Positions 1 to 6,211 of a DNA stretch of 15,445 bases are shown piece after piece. The notes under the pieces are model-generated. The model made no database searches and was not told the origin of the DNA. It saw only the letters and a program-made list of their open reading frames with translations. Source of the DNA: UBA5972 sp964588725 (GTDB taxonomy: Bacteria > Pseudomonadota > Alphaproteobacteria > Rhodobacterales > Rhodobacteraceae); assembly GCA_964588725.1 (NCBI GenBank), contig CAZPQL010000067.1, positions 1 to 15,445 on the forward strand, read 5' to 3'. The translations under genes were made by a program, and so were the position numbers. Positions within the stretch are counted from its first letter, which is position 1; each line of letters starts with the position of its first letter.

Positions 1-75
1 GAATAAATCTACTTGCACCTCTATATCAAAAAACTACCAATCGAAACCAAAGTCAAGCCCAATTGTTTTTATTAC

Positions 76-210
76 TTAATAATCTTCCGATTCATCATCT
101 ATATCTTCTTGCTCTTGTTCTAAAATGTTTATAGCGTCTAATACGCTTTCCCAACTATTATCCATATAAGCTTGTTTTAATAAATCTATTGCTGTTGCTA
201 TGTTGTCCAT
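76..210 (-). CDS. small acidic protein, 44 aa, unknown function
   Basis: This short gene is not recognised. It begins at ATG behind a clear GGAG ribosome site about 6 nt upstream and ends at TAA. The 44-residue product begins MDNIATAIDLLKQAY and ends in a very acidic tail (EQEQEDIDDESEDY), so it is probably a soluble helical protein. It is the last of three small genes downstream of dnaK. The spacing to the gene before it is 72 nt, which includes a 14-bp AT palindrome. The strong ribosome site and fit with the neighbouring strand make it likely to be real; no function can be assigned. Confidence 0.7.
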   Translation of the reverse strand: MDNIATAIDLLKQAYMDNSWESVLDAINILEQEQEDIDDESEDY

Positions 211-240
211 TCATAATCTCCGTACGATATAATGTTAATA

Positions 241-254
241 GTTATATATATAAC
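241..254. other. 14-bp AT-only palindrome in an intergenic gap
   Basis: GTTATATATATAAC is a perfect palindrome in the 72-nt gap ahead of the 44-aa gene. It could be part of a weak -10 region or a binding site. In this AT-rich DNA it could also be chance. Confidence 0.3.
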
Positions 255-282
255 ACCAACAGAAATTTCTATGGTTTTTTTA

Positions 283-639
283 TCAAGTCTTACCTACGAT
301 GTTAGCCTCGTCAAATATTCGTTGGAAATCTGTAATATCCTGTGTTTGATTTGAGAACTCTTGTGTAACCTTCATAATATTTTTAAATAACGTGTCTGCT
401 TTTTTCTCACGGTCTAAAATCAAAGTAGCTACCGTGGTTGGAATTTCATCAGGTCCTGCTATTTCGGCTTCTTCTAAAATAGCACTAATAGTTTCGTTAT
501 ACACCATACAACTATTTACATCACCTAACAATTTAAGCATAGTATGTTTTATGATATGCATTTCATTTACGAGGCGTCTAAAATTATCAACTATTTCACT
601 AGCTGTTAAATTTATTTCTTCGGTTGATGTATCGGACAT
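283..639 (-). CDS. hypothetical protein, 118 aa
   Basis: Not recognised. The product is 118 residues, helical in character, with acidic and basic heptad-like stretches and no membrane segment, Cys pairs or known catalytic motif. The ATG is preceded by AGGAG with about 6 nt spacing, which fixes the start. It lies 34 nt after the stop of the preceding 49-aa gene, so the two are likely co-transcribed, perhaps as the tail of the Hsp20-DnaK transcript. The open frame on the opposite strand here is a shadow. It may be a small structural or regulatory phage protein; nothing in the sequence decides. Confidence 0.75.
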   Translation of the reverse strand: MSDTSTEEINLTASEIVDNFRRLVNEMHIIKHTMLKLLGDVNSCMVYNETISAILEEAEIAGPDEIPTTVATLILDREKKADTLFKNIMKVTQEFSNQTQDITDFQRIFDEANIVGKT

Positions 640-673
640 AATAACTCCTAATTTACTTACTAATAAATAGTGT

Positions 674-823
674 TTAATCAGTTAAAAGTTGTTTTTCTTT
701 ACGGTCACTATCAGTATTCAATGCTGGGTGATTTAACACAGCTTCAATCTTCAAGCGTATCTCTATTAAATTATCATTAATAGTATCTAATGTTTCTAAT
801 ATTTGTTTATCTAAATCATCCAT
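674..823 (-). CDS. small helical protein, 49 aa, unknown function
   Basis: The gene starts at ATG behind GAGGAA (about 6 nt spacing) and ends at TAA after 49 codons. The product begins MDDLDKQILETLDTIND and has regularly spaced Leu and Ile residues, compatible with a single amphipathic helix or a short coiled coil. The last third is charged. It lies 96 nt downstream of dnaK, just after a strong hairpin, so it may be made from a processed or read-through dnaK transcript. No family is recognised. Confidence 0.7.
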   Translation of the reverse strand: MDDLDKQILETLDTINDNLIEIRLKIEAVLNHPALNTDSDRKEKQLLTD

Positions 824-850
824 AATTATTTCCTCATATATTTATAAATA

Positions 851-883
851 GTTATAAGGGAAGACCCAATCTCCCCCTATAAC
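851..883 (-). terminator. strong hairpin just downstream of dnaK
   Basis: On the minus strand GTTATAGGGGGAGA pairs with TCTTCCCTTATAAC around a TTGGG loop, giving 14 continuous pairs of which two are G-U. It sits 37 nt after the dnaK stop. No U-run of normal length follows (the next bases are TATTTATAAATA), so it may act as a partial terminator, a 3'-end protecting structure or a processing site rather than a full intrinsic terminator. The following gene starts 28 nt further on. Confidence 0.6.
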
Positions 884-919
884 CTGTTGTCAATGTAACC
901 TTTATTTGTCTAAGGGAGG

Positions 920-2800
920 TTAGACTTCTTCGTACTCACCATCATACACCTCATCAGTTTTATTACCCGAATCTGATGGTTCTGTTGGTGAATTATTTTG
1001 TGCTTCATATATCTGTTTACCAAGTTCCATTATCATGGTATTTAATTCATTGAGCTTATCTTTAATATCTGGAATATCTGAATTTTTATTAGCTTCTTCA
1101 AGATTTGAAATACAAGTTTCAACATTCTGTTTATCTGTGTCTGATAATTTATCTCCAAATTCACTTTCAAGTTGATTACGCGTCTGATATATTAACTGGT
1201 CAGCTGAGTTATGAACATTGACTTCCTCTACTCTCTGTATATCTTCCTGAGCATGTAACTCGGCGTCTGACTTCATTTTATCAATTTCGGATTGAGATAG
1301 TCCACCTGAAGCTTCAATCCTAATCGAATGTTCTTTTCCAGTAGCTTTGTCTTTAGCAGATACATTTAATATACCATTAGCATCGAGGTCAAAGGTTACT
1401 TCTACTTGTGGAACACCCTTGGGTGCTGGTGAAATACTATCTAAGTGAAATCTCCCCAATGACTTATTTCCATCAACTACTTTTCTATCACCTTGTAAAA
1501 TATGAATTTCTACTGAAGGTTGATTGTCTTGAGCTGTTGAAAACACTTGCGATTTCTTAGTTGGTATTGTAGTATTAGCTTCAATGATTGGTGCCGTAAC
1601 TCTACCCAGAGTTTCAATACCCAATGTTAGAGGTGTTACATCTAACAGTAACACATCATCAACATCACCACTCATTATACCACCTTGAATCGCAGCTCCC
1701 ATAGAAACAACTTCATCTGGATTTACATTCTTATTTGGTTCTTTACCAAATACCTGTTTAACTATTTCAGATACTTTAGGTATCCGAGTTGAACCACCTA
1801 CAAGGATTATTTCATCTATTTCATTTGCCTTTTTCTTGGCTGATGATAGTGCTGCTTTACATGGAGCTATTGTCCGTTGTAAAAGTTTATCTACTAATGT
1901 TTCAAACTTAGCACGAGTTACTGTTATATTCAGATGCTGTGGTCCTTCACTGGTAGCTGTGATAAATGGTAAATTGATAGTAGTCGTTTTAGCTGATGAT
2001 AATTCACACTTAGCTTGTTCTGCTGATTCTCTCAATCGTTGAAGAGCCATCGGGTCTTTACTTAAATCCACACCATTCGATTTTTTAAACTCTACCACTA
2101 ACCAATCTATTAAAGCTTTATCGACATCATCACCACCCAAATGAGTGTCTCCGTTTGTAGATAACACTTCAAACACACCGTCACCTAATTCTAATATTGA
2201 TACATCGAAAGTACCACCACCAAAGTCATACACAGCTATAACTTGACTCTTATCTTTCTTGTCAAGTCCATATGCTAGAGCAGCTGCTGTTGGTTCATTT
2301 ATAATCCTACGGACATTAAGTCCAGCTATAGTTCCAGCATCTTTAGTAGCTTGTCGCTGTGAATCATTAAAATAGGCTGGAACTGTAATTATAGCTTCAG
2401 TTACTGATGTTCCTAAATAAGCTTCAGCGTCTTTCTTTAATTTACTTAATACATACGACCCAAACTCCTGTGGAGTATAACTTGTATCATCCAATACAAT
2501 CTTTACCGAATCCTTACCATCAGCTGTTACTTTAAATGGAACCTCTTTCAATTCATTTGATACTTCACTAAATTTCCTACCCATAAACCGCTTTGATGAA
2601 TAAACAGTATTATGTGGGTTAGTTACTGCTTGACGCTTAGCAGGGTCACCTACTAACCGGTCACCGTCTTTAGTGAACGCTACTACCGAAGGTGTTGTTC
2701 TACTACCCTCACTATTAGTAATGACAGTAGCGTCACCTCCTTCGATTACAGATACACACGAATTAGTCGTACCTAAATCTATTCCAATTATTTTTGACAT
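920..2800 (-). CDS. dnaK: molecular chaperone DnaK (Hsp70)
   Basis: Full-length Hsp70, 626 residues (bacterial DnaK is usually 600-640). The ATPase domain opens with IIGIDLGTTNSCVSV (residues 4-18), has the second phosphate motif VYDFGGGTFDVS near residue 195 and the adenosine motif ILVGGSTRIPKV near 335. The interdomain linker follows as VLLLDVTPLTLGIET near 385. Then come the substrate-binding beta domain (GRFHLD, VEVTFDLDANGILNVSAKDK) and a helical lid. The tail ends DGEYEEV, like the EFEEV end of bacterial DnaK. All ATPase motifs look intact, so it should be an active ATP-driven folding chaperone in the cytoplasm. It starts 1 nt after the hsp20 stop, with an AAGG site inside the hsp20 end, so the two are translationally coupled. 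A J-domain partner lies at 6212-6763; no grpE is visible. Full-length DnaK is rare in phages. Confidence 0.97.
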   Translation of the reverse strand: MSKIIGIDLGTTNSCVSVIEGGDATVITNSEGSRTTPSVVAFTKDGDRLVGDPAKRQAVTNPHNTVYSSKRFMGRKFSEVSNELKEVPFKVTADGKDSVKIVLDDTSYTPQEFGSYVLSKLKKDAEAYLGTSVTEAIITVPAYFNDSQRQATKDAGTIAGLNVRRIINEPTAAALAYGLDKKDKSQVIAVYDFGGGTFDVSILELGDGVFEVLSTNGDTHLGGDDVDKALIDWLVVEFKKSNGVDLSKDPMALQRLRESAEQAKCELSSAKTTTINLPFITATSEGPQHLNITVTRAKFETLVDKLLQRTIAPCKAALSSAKKKANEIDEIILVGGSTRIPKVSEIVKQVFGKEPNKNVNPDEVVSMGAAIQGGIMSGDVDDVLLLDVTPLTLGIETLGRVTAPIIEANTTIPTKKSQVFSTAQDNQPSVEIHILQGDRKVVDGNKSLGRFHLDSISPAPKGVPQVEVTFDLDANGILNVSAKDKATGKEHSIRIEASGGLSQSEIDKMKSDAELHAQEDIQRVEEVNVHNSADQLIYQTRNQLESEFGDKLSDTDKQNVETCISNLEEANKNSDIPDIKDKLNELNTMIMELGKQIYEAQNNSPTEPSDSGNKTDEVYDGEYEEV

Positions 2801-2801
2801 A

Positions 2802-3206
2802 TTATCTTACCTTCACTTTAATTTGTTTCGGTAATACTGTTTCTTTGAATGGAACCATAATTGTTAATAACCCATCAACTACTGTAGCTTCTACATTTTC
2901 AGAATCCAGAGTATCAACCATATCAAATTTTTCTACAAAACCATCAGTATCACCTGAATTTGATTTGCCTGTAATTATGAGTGTATCACTTTCAATAGTC
3001 ACCTCAATTAATGATTTACTATATCCGGGCACTTCCATTGTTAATGTAACTCCACTTTCATCTTCACTGGTTTTGAAAGTTTTCTGTTTATTGACTCTAC
3101 GGTCATATACTGGTAAATTTGATGATGTGAATATCGAATTTAAGTCATCAAAAAAATTATCCACTATATTATTATTATTATAATTTGTTAAATTGTTTGT
3201 AAACAT
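2802..3206 (-). CDS. small heat shock protein, Hsp20 / alpha-crystallin family
   Basis: The 134-residue product has an Asn-rich N-terminal arm (about 1-40) and an alpha-crystallin domain (about 43-130). Typical strands are visible: GVTLTMEVPGYSKSLIEVTI, then TLIITGK, and near the end DGLLTIMVPFKE, which is the family's (N)G-V/L-L-x-(I/V)-x-(V/I)-P signature. It ends KQIKVKVR, close to the usual length for bacterial and phage Hsp20. These proteins hold unfolding proteins in a state that DnaK can refold, so the direct hsp20-dnaK pairing makes functional sense. The ATG follows AGGAG with 6 nt spacing. The upstream region carries a palindrome, a promoter-like block and a leader hairpin unlike those of the neighbouring genes, suggesting separate control. 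Confidence 0.93.
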   Translation of the reverse strand: MFTNNLTNYNNNNIVDNFFDDLNSIFTSSNLPVYDRRVNKQKTFKTSEDESGVTLTMEVPGYSKSLIEVTIESDTLIITGKSNSGDTDGFVEKFDMVDTLDSENVEATVVDGLLTIMVPFKETVLPKQIKVKVR

Positions 3207-3231
3207 TTGTTTCTCCTATTATGTTGTTTGC

Positions 3232-3251
3232 TCCCGACACCAATGTCGGGA
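3232..3251 (-). promoter_or_regulatory. GC-rich hairpin in the hsp20 leader
   Basis: TCCCGACA pairs perfectly with TGTCGGGA around a 4-base loop (TTGG on the minus strand). It is by far the most GC-rich element of this gap and lies about 15 nt upstream of the hsp20 ribosome site. It could protect the 5' end of the mRNA or influence initiation. It does not cover the ribosome site, so a simple thermometer is not indicated, and it is not a CIRCE element. Confidence 0.6.
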
Positions 3252-3271
3252 CCTAATTAAGTACTACACTA

Positions 3272-3300
3272 CTATATAATCAAAAACCATACTAAACTAT
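3272..3300 (-). promoter_or_regulatory. possible divergent promoter for hsp20-dnaK
   Basis: The minus strand reads GATTATATAGTA, matching the downstream half of the -10 blocks elsewhere in the window (TATATTATATAGTA). The TTG -35 element at the fixed 18-nt distance is absent; that position reads GTAAAA. A start near 3265 would give a leader of about 60 nt containing the GC-rich hairpin. It may need an activator or another sigma factor, or it may not be the true promoter. Confidence 0.35.
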
Positions 3301-3333
3301 TTTTACATAAATTATGTCATAGTATGCAACACA

Positions 3334-3354
3334 AGTGTCAGTATATTTGACACT
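3334..3354. promoter_or_regulatory. palindromic operator candidate upstream of hsp20
   Basis: AGTGTCA and TGACACT form a perfect 7-bp inverted repeat with a 7-bp spacer, followed at both sides by further TGACATA copies (near 3315-3321 and 3354-3360). It lies between the peptide deformylase stop and the candidate hsp20 promoter. A dimeric regulator could bind here. As RNA it could form a hairpin, but no U-run follows, so it is not a standard terminator. Confidence 0.45.
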
Positions 3355-3369
3355 ATGTCATTAAAATAA

Positions 3370-3954
3370 TTATGCAGGTATGTCATCGAGTACCCAACCA
3401 TTATCTATCAAAGCTATAGCCTTTTTATATTTGACAATCTTTGTTTCAGAACCATTACTTATTGTAACCTTTTGGTTACGACCAATTTTATTTGATGTTA
3501 TGTTAGGTGGTATGAACTTTCTATCAAGGATTGTCTTACCGTCCAAATGGTCTATTTCATGCTGTACACACATACATTCCAACAACCCAGCTGTATCATC
3601 TTCATGGTCAGCTTCGAATACCATATTACTTTCATAATTATCACACTTGACAACTATCCGGTCATAGCGTTTAGTATTAACTGGTTTCTTCCGTTTAATT
3701 GATAAACATCCTTCTTTAAAATCTACTTCATTCCCACGCTCAATTATTTCAGGATTGATAAGATAAATTGGGTCTGTAACATTCACTACAGCTACTCGTT
3801 TGTTGATACCTAATTGATTAGCAGAAATTCCTATACCAGTAGTACGCTGTGTCAGATATTGTAATAAAGTAGCTGCTATCATTTCACCTTCTTTAACACT
3901 CTTAACTGGCTCAGTAGGTATATTAAGTTGTTTTAAATTCGTCACTATATTCAT
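3370..3954 (-). CDS. def: peptide deformylase with C-terminal extension
   Basis: All three deformylase motifs are present: motif 1 GIGISANQ (40-47), motif 2 EGCLS (81-85) and motif 3 QHEIDHLDG (131-139). Cys83, His132 and His136 should bind the catalytic metal and Glu133 is the catalytic acid. The enzyme removes the formyl group from the initiator methionine of new proteins. At 194 aa it is longer than most phage versions. About 45 residues after the core contain KIGRN and VKYKK and end IDNGWVLDD, reminiscent of a SEC-C tail but without its cysteines. The ATG overlaps the stop of the zinc-finger gene (TAATG), so translation is coupled. Phage deformylases are known in marine T4-like phages. 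Confidence 0.95.
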   Translation of the reverse strand: MNIVTNLKQLNIPTEPVKSVKEGEMIAATLLQYLTQRTTGIGISANQLGINKRVAVVNVTDPIYLINPEIIERGNEVDFKEGCLSIKRKKPVNTKRYDRIVVKCDNYESNMVFEADHEDDTAGLLECMCVQHEIDHLDGKTILDRKFIPPNITSNKIGRNQKVTISNGSETKIVKYKKAIALIDNGWVLDDIPA

Positions 3955-4394
3955 TATTTTTTAACCTTTCCGTTTACGAAATCTCGTTGTTTCTTTAGAG
4001 CTCGTTTAAGTTTCTGTTTTTCATTATATGCTTTAACTAATTTAGCATCTGTATTAGTTTTCTTTTTAGGTTTTCGTTTTTTACGAGGTTTAACCTTAGT
4101 CGGTGTCAATGTACCTTTTAACTTAGGTTGTTCTACTCCCTTATGATATACAGTTCCATCTTTATCTACAAACTCATTCATAAAATGCCATCCAGATGGT
4201 CGACCTGTTGCTATACGGGTCATAGTCGATTTAGGCCATTCAGCTCTCCGAGCATTACAAGTACCACAAGTAACACAAGTAGTATCTTCGCTGACTGGTA
4301 TATAATTGTTACACCGTTTACAGGTCATGTGTAAAATACCATCTTCGGTATAAGTGTTATATAATATTATTGGTTTTCGTTTTTTACGAACCAC
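3954..4394 (-). CDS. zinc-ribbon, Lys/Arg-rich protein, unknown function
   Basis: The 146-residue product has a zinc-ribbon-like Cys set, C25-x2-C28 and C40-x2-C43-x2-C46, followed by a middle part with GWHFMNEFVDKDGTVYHKG. The tail (about 97-146) is extremely basic, suggesting binding to nucleic acid, perhaps rRNA or DNA. The start is GTG behind AGGAG with 5 nt spacing. An ATG two bases upstream in another frame gives only a 9-codon frame, and there is no ATG in the right frame nearby. It is the first gene after a consensus promoter and its stop overlaps the deformylase start, so the two form one operon. The role is unknown; the coupling hints at a link to translation. Confidence 0.85.
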   Translation of the reverse strand: MVRKKRKPIILYNTYTEDGILHMTCKRCNNYIPVSEDTTCVTCGTCNARRAEWPKSTMTRIATGRPSGWHFMNEFVDKDGTVYHKGVEQPKLKGTLTPTKVKPRKKRKPKKKTNTDAKLVKAYNEKQKLKRALKKQRDFVNGKVKK

Positions 4395-4430
4395 ATTCTC
4401 TCCTTATTTATTAATTAGTAATTTTCAATA

Positions 4431-4478
4431 CTATATAATATACAACAGGTTTATGGTACGGAACAAGTCTTTTTTTTT
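4431..4478 (-). promoter_or_regulatory. consensus promoter for zinc-ribbon and deformylase genes
   Basis: TTGTTC (4461-4466), 18-nt spacer, TATATT (4437-4442), with an upstream run of nine A that merges with the stop codon of the IF-3 gene. Start expected near 4430, leaving a leader of about 35 nt before the GTG start. Confidence 0.8.
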
Positions 4479-4977
4479 ATGAGGGTGTAAACATTGTAGT
4501 TATATATCTACCATCGCGAGTTGGTTGTGTAGCTAGTACTACTAAATCATTAAGAGCTTCGGTGATAGTATCAATCATAGTAAAACCTTTTGTTTCATCA
4601 TCACGCATTCGGTCATTTACTTTAATTGCTAATTTTACCTTATAGCCTTTATTTAAAAACTTACAACATTGGTTTAGTTTAGTTCCCATATCGTGTTCTG
4701 AGATTACAGTATTCATTCTAATCTCTTTCAGGTGAGTTTTACTTTTTGATTTATTTTTTTTAAGTTTTTTGTTATGGTCGAATTTGTATTTACCATAATC
4801 CATAATTTTACATACAGGTGGATTAGCTTCTGGTGAAACTTCTACTAAATCATAACCTCTATTGTTTGCTTTTGAAATAGCTATGTTGGTAGGCAATACT
4901 CCTAATTGTTTTCCTACATCATCTATCACTCGTACTCGTGTGGATTTGATATAACTATTTATTTTTTTGGTTTCCAA
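4477..4977 (-). CDS. infC: translation initiation factor IF-3
   Basis: The 166-residue product matches bacterial IF-3 (about 170-180 aa) over its whole length. The N-terminal domain has VRVIDDVGKQLGVLPT (15-30) and DLVEVSPEANPPVCKIMDYG (43-62). Residues 57-70 fit the IF-3 family signature (K-I-M-D-Y-G-K-Y-K-F-D-H-N-K). After a Lys-rich linker, the C-terminal domain begins KEIRMNTVISEHD (84-96). IF-3 binds the 30S subunit, keeps ribosomes apart and checks the start codon. The region where bacteria have K-x-x-x-R-G-R-E is altered to AIKVNDRMRDD (117-127). The start must be TTG: AGGAG lies 5 nt upstream, an in-frame stop is just upstream, and the next Met is residue 59. Bacterial infC also often has a non-AUG start, used for self-control. 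Confidence 0.95.
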   Translation of the reverse strand: METKKINSYIKSTRVRVIDDVGKQLGVLPTNIAISKANNRGYDLVEVSPEANPPVCKIMDYGKYKFDHNKKLKKNKSKSKTHLKEIRMNTVISEHDMGTKLNQCCKFLNKGYKVKLAIKVNDRMRDDETKGFTMIDTITEALNDLVVLATQPTRDGRYITTMFTPS

Positions 4978-4988
4978 CTTATCTCCTA

Positions 4989-5948
4989 TTATTTTCTACC
5001 TACTGGATACTCAGATGGCATACTAACTCCCCCATCAGCACTTGGGTTTTTACTCGAACCACGCTTAGATACTGGTGGTGTATCTACTATATCTTCAGAA
5101 ACTGTAACATTTGATGTTTCAACTTCTTCAACGATTGGTGTTTCAACTTCTTCAACGATTGGTGTTTCAACTTCTTCAACGGTTGGTGTTTCAACTTCTT
5201 CAACGGTTGATGTATAAACTTTAGGTACTGGGGGCATGTAAACTTTATAATCTGTATCTTCTTTTGTAATTTCTTTATTGTGTAATAACACTATATTAAA
5301 TCCTATAATTAATATAACAGCTAATGGGTCAAATACAACTATAAGAACAAACATAATCCACATAACTGTGGTATCAATATCAGTATTAAAAATTTCTGAG
5401 ATATATAACAATGGACCTACATCTATCCCACTATCTACCATTGTTATTTCTAATTCACCAATCTCATTTTTCAGTTCACTAACTTGTACTGAAGCTTCCT
5501 GTATCAATGAGTTATATTTATTACGGAGGTTTCTCTTAGCTGTTATGTAATTATCAGGTAAGGCGTTAATTGATTGTTCTAACTCTTGCTTTAAAAACAT
5601 TTTATCTTCTTCAACAGTTTTCAGTCTATCTTTAAATACTTGTAGTTTAGTTGTTAATCCTTCAAATTCTATTGTACTTCCCATATAAGAATTTGATAAA
5701 AATCCAAAGATACCCATACTTGTAATTCCGATTAAAAGAATTACAGCTATAGTCATATAAGATTTCTGTAACCAATTAATTGTATTCCAGTATCTGTACA
5801 AGAATGAAGCTGTAACTAATTTACCTATTTCAAGTGATGAAGCCATTATACAGACAGCTATAAAATTACCACTGAATAACATACCAATACCTGTTACAGA
5901 AAAGAAAGCAGCCATACTCGAAATGAATAAAGCTGAGATACCAATCAC
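4989..5948 (-). CDS. membrane protein with coiled coil and repeat tail
   Basis: The 319-residue product (from GTG) has hydrophobic segments at about 3-25, 28-48 and 64-86, then a charged helical stretch (about 98-170) that looks like a coiled coil, and another membrane segment at about 193-223. The tail holds four copies of an 8-residue repeat, VEEVETPT/I (248-279), encoded by four 24-bp DNA repeats. The GTG has no ribosome site. An in-frame ATT at 5972, overlapping the previous stop codon, would add 8 residues (IKTNLFTI) and has GAGA upstream, so the true start may lie there. It ends 11 nt before the IF-3 start, so both are probably co-transcribed. No family is recognised; an inner-membrane role is inferred. 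Confidence 0.8.
   Translation of the reverse strand: MIGISALFISSMAAFFSVTGIGMLFSGNFIAVCIMASSLEIGKLVTASFLYRYWNTINWLQKSYMTIAVILLIGITSMGIFGFLSNSYMGSTIEFEGLTTKLQVFKDRLKTVEEDKMFLKQELEQSINALPDNYITAKRNLRNKYNSLIQEASVQVSELKNEIGELEITMVDSGIDVGPLLYISEIFNTDIDTTVMWIMFVLIVVFDPLAVILIIGFNIVLLHNKEITKEDTDYKVYMPPVPKVYTSTVEEVETPTVEEVETPIVEEVETPIVEEVETSNVTVSEDIVDTPPVSKRGSSKNPSADGGVSMPSEYPVGRK
5116..5211. repeat. four 24-bp tandem repeats inside the membrane protein gene
   Basis: Four consecutive units on the plus strand begin GTTTCAACTTCTTCAACG. They differ at only a few bases, and each encodes one acidic VEEVETP(T/I) unit. The array is in frame and could expand or contract without breaking the gene. Confidence 0.9.
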
Positions 5949-5967
5949 AATAGTAAATAAATTAGTT

Positions 5968-6147
5968 TTAATTGTTATTCTCTTGGTCTATTAAATCTGT
6001 AAGGTATTCTACATAATTATCTATTGCATTCATCATTTTAGATATGAATACAGGGTCTATTCTTCCATACTCAGTACTTGTCCGTACTTTGTCGGTTATG
6101 TCTTGAATGTTTTCTAAGTGTCTTTCACATACAGCTTTTGTTCTCAT
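5968..6147 (-). CDS. hypothetical protein, 59 aa
   Basis: A 59-codon frame starts at ATG behind AGGAG (6 nt spacing) and ends at TAA. The product begins MRTKAVCERHLENIQDITDK and ends in a run of polar residues. It is predicted helical, with one Cys and no membrane segment. It sits between the J-domain gene and the membrane protein gene on the same strand; its stop is close to, or overlaps, the start of the membrane protein. No family recognised, but the ribosome site makes it a convincing gene. Confidence 0.75.
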   Translation of the reverse strand: MRTKAVCERHLENIQDITDKVRTSTEYGRIDPVFISKMMNAIDNYVEYLTDLIDQENNN

Positions 6148-6211
6148 ATATTGCTCCTAATTTATTATACTATATTAATAATAAGTATATAATAAGTATA
6201 TAATATATTAT
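6148..6211 (-). promoter_or_regulatory. AT-rich gap with repeated TATTATATACT, possible promoter
   Basis: The minus strand contains two direct copies of TATTATATACT followed by TATAGTATAAT about 15 nt ahead of the ribosome site of the 59-aa gene. There is no TTG element at the usual distance. This could be a weak internal promoter or only AT-rich spacer. Confidence 0.3.

Noticed and set aside
37..78. Read-through extension of the 44-aa gene (13 further codons ending LDFGFDW)
   Set aside because: It follows a TAA stop with no visible recoding signal, and the extension is too short to distinguish from chance.
392..670. Open frames on the plus strand here and throughout the window
   Set aside because: They lie opposite well-supported minus-strand genes, lack good ribosome sites and have protein sequences typical of reverse-frame translation.
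3232..3251. CIRCE heat-shock operator
   Set aside because: The arms do not match the CIRCE half-site and the 4-base spacer is too short.
3334..3354. Terminator for the deformylase gene
   Set aside because: The 7-bp stem is not followed by a T-run on the minus strand, so an operator is the better reading.
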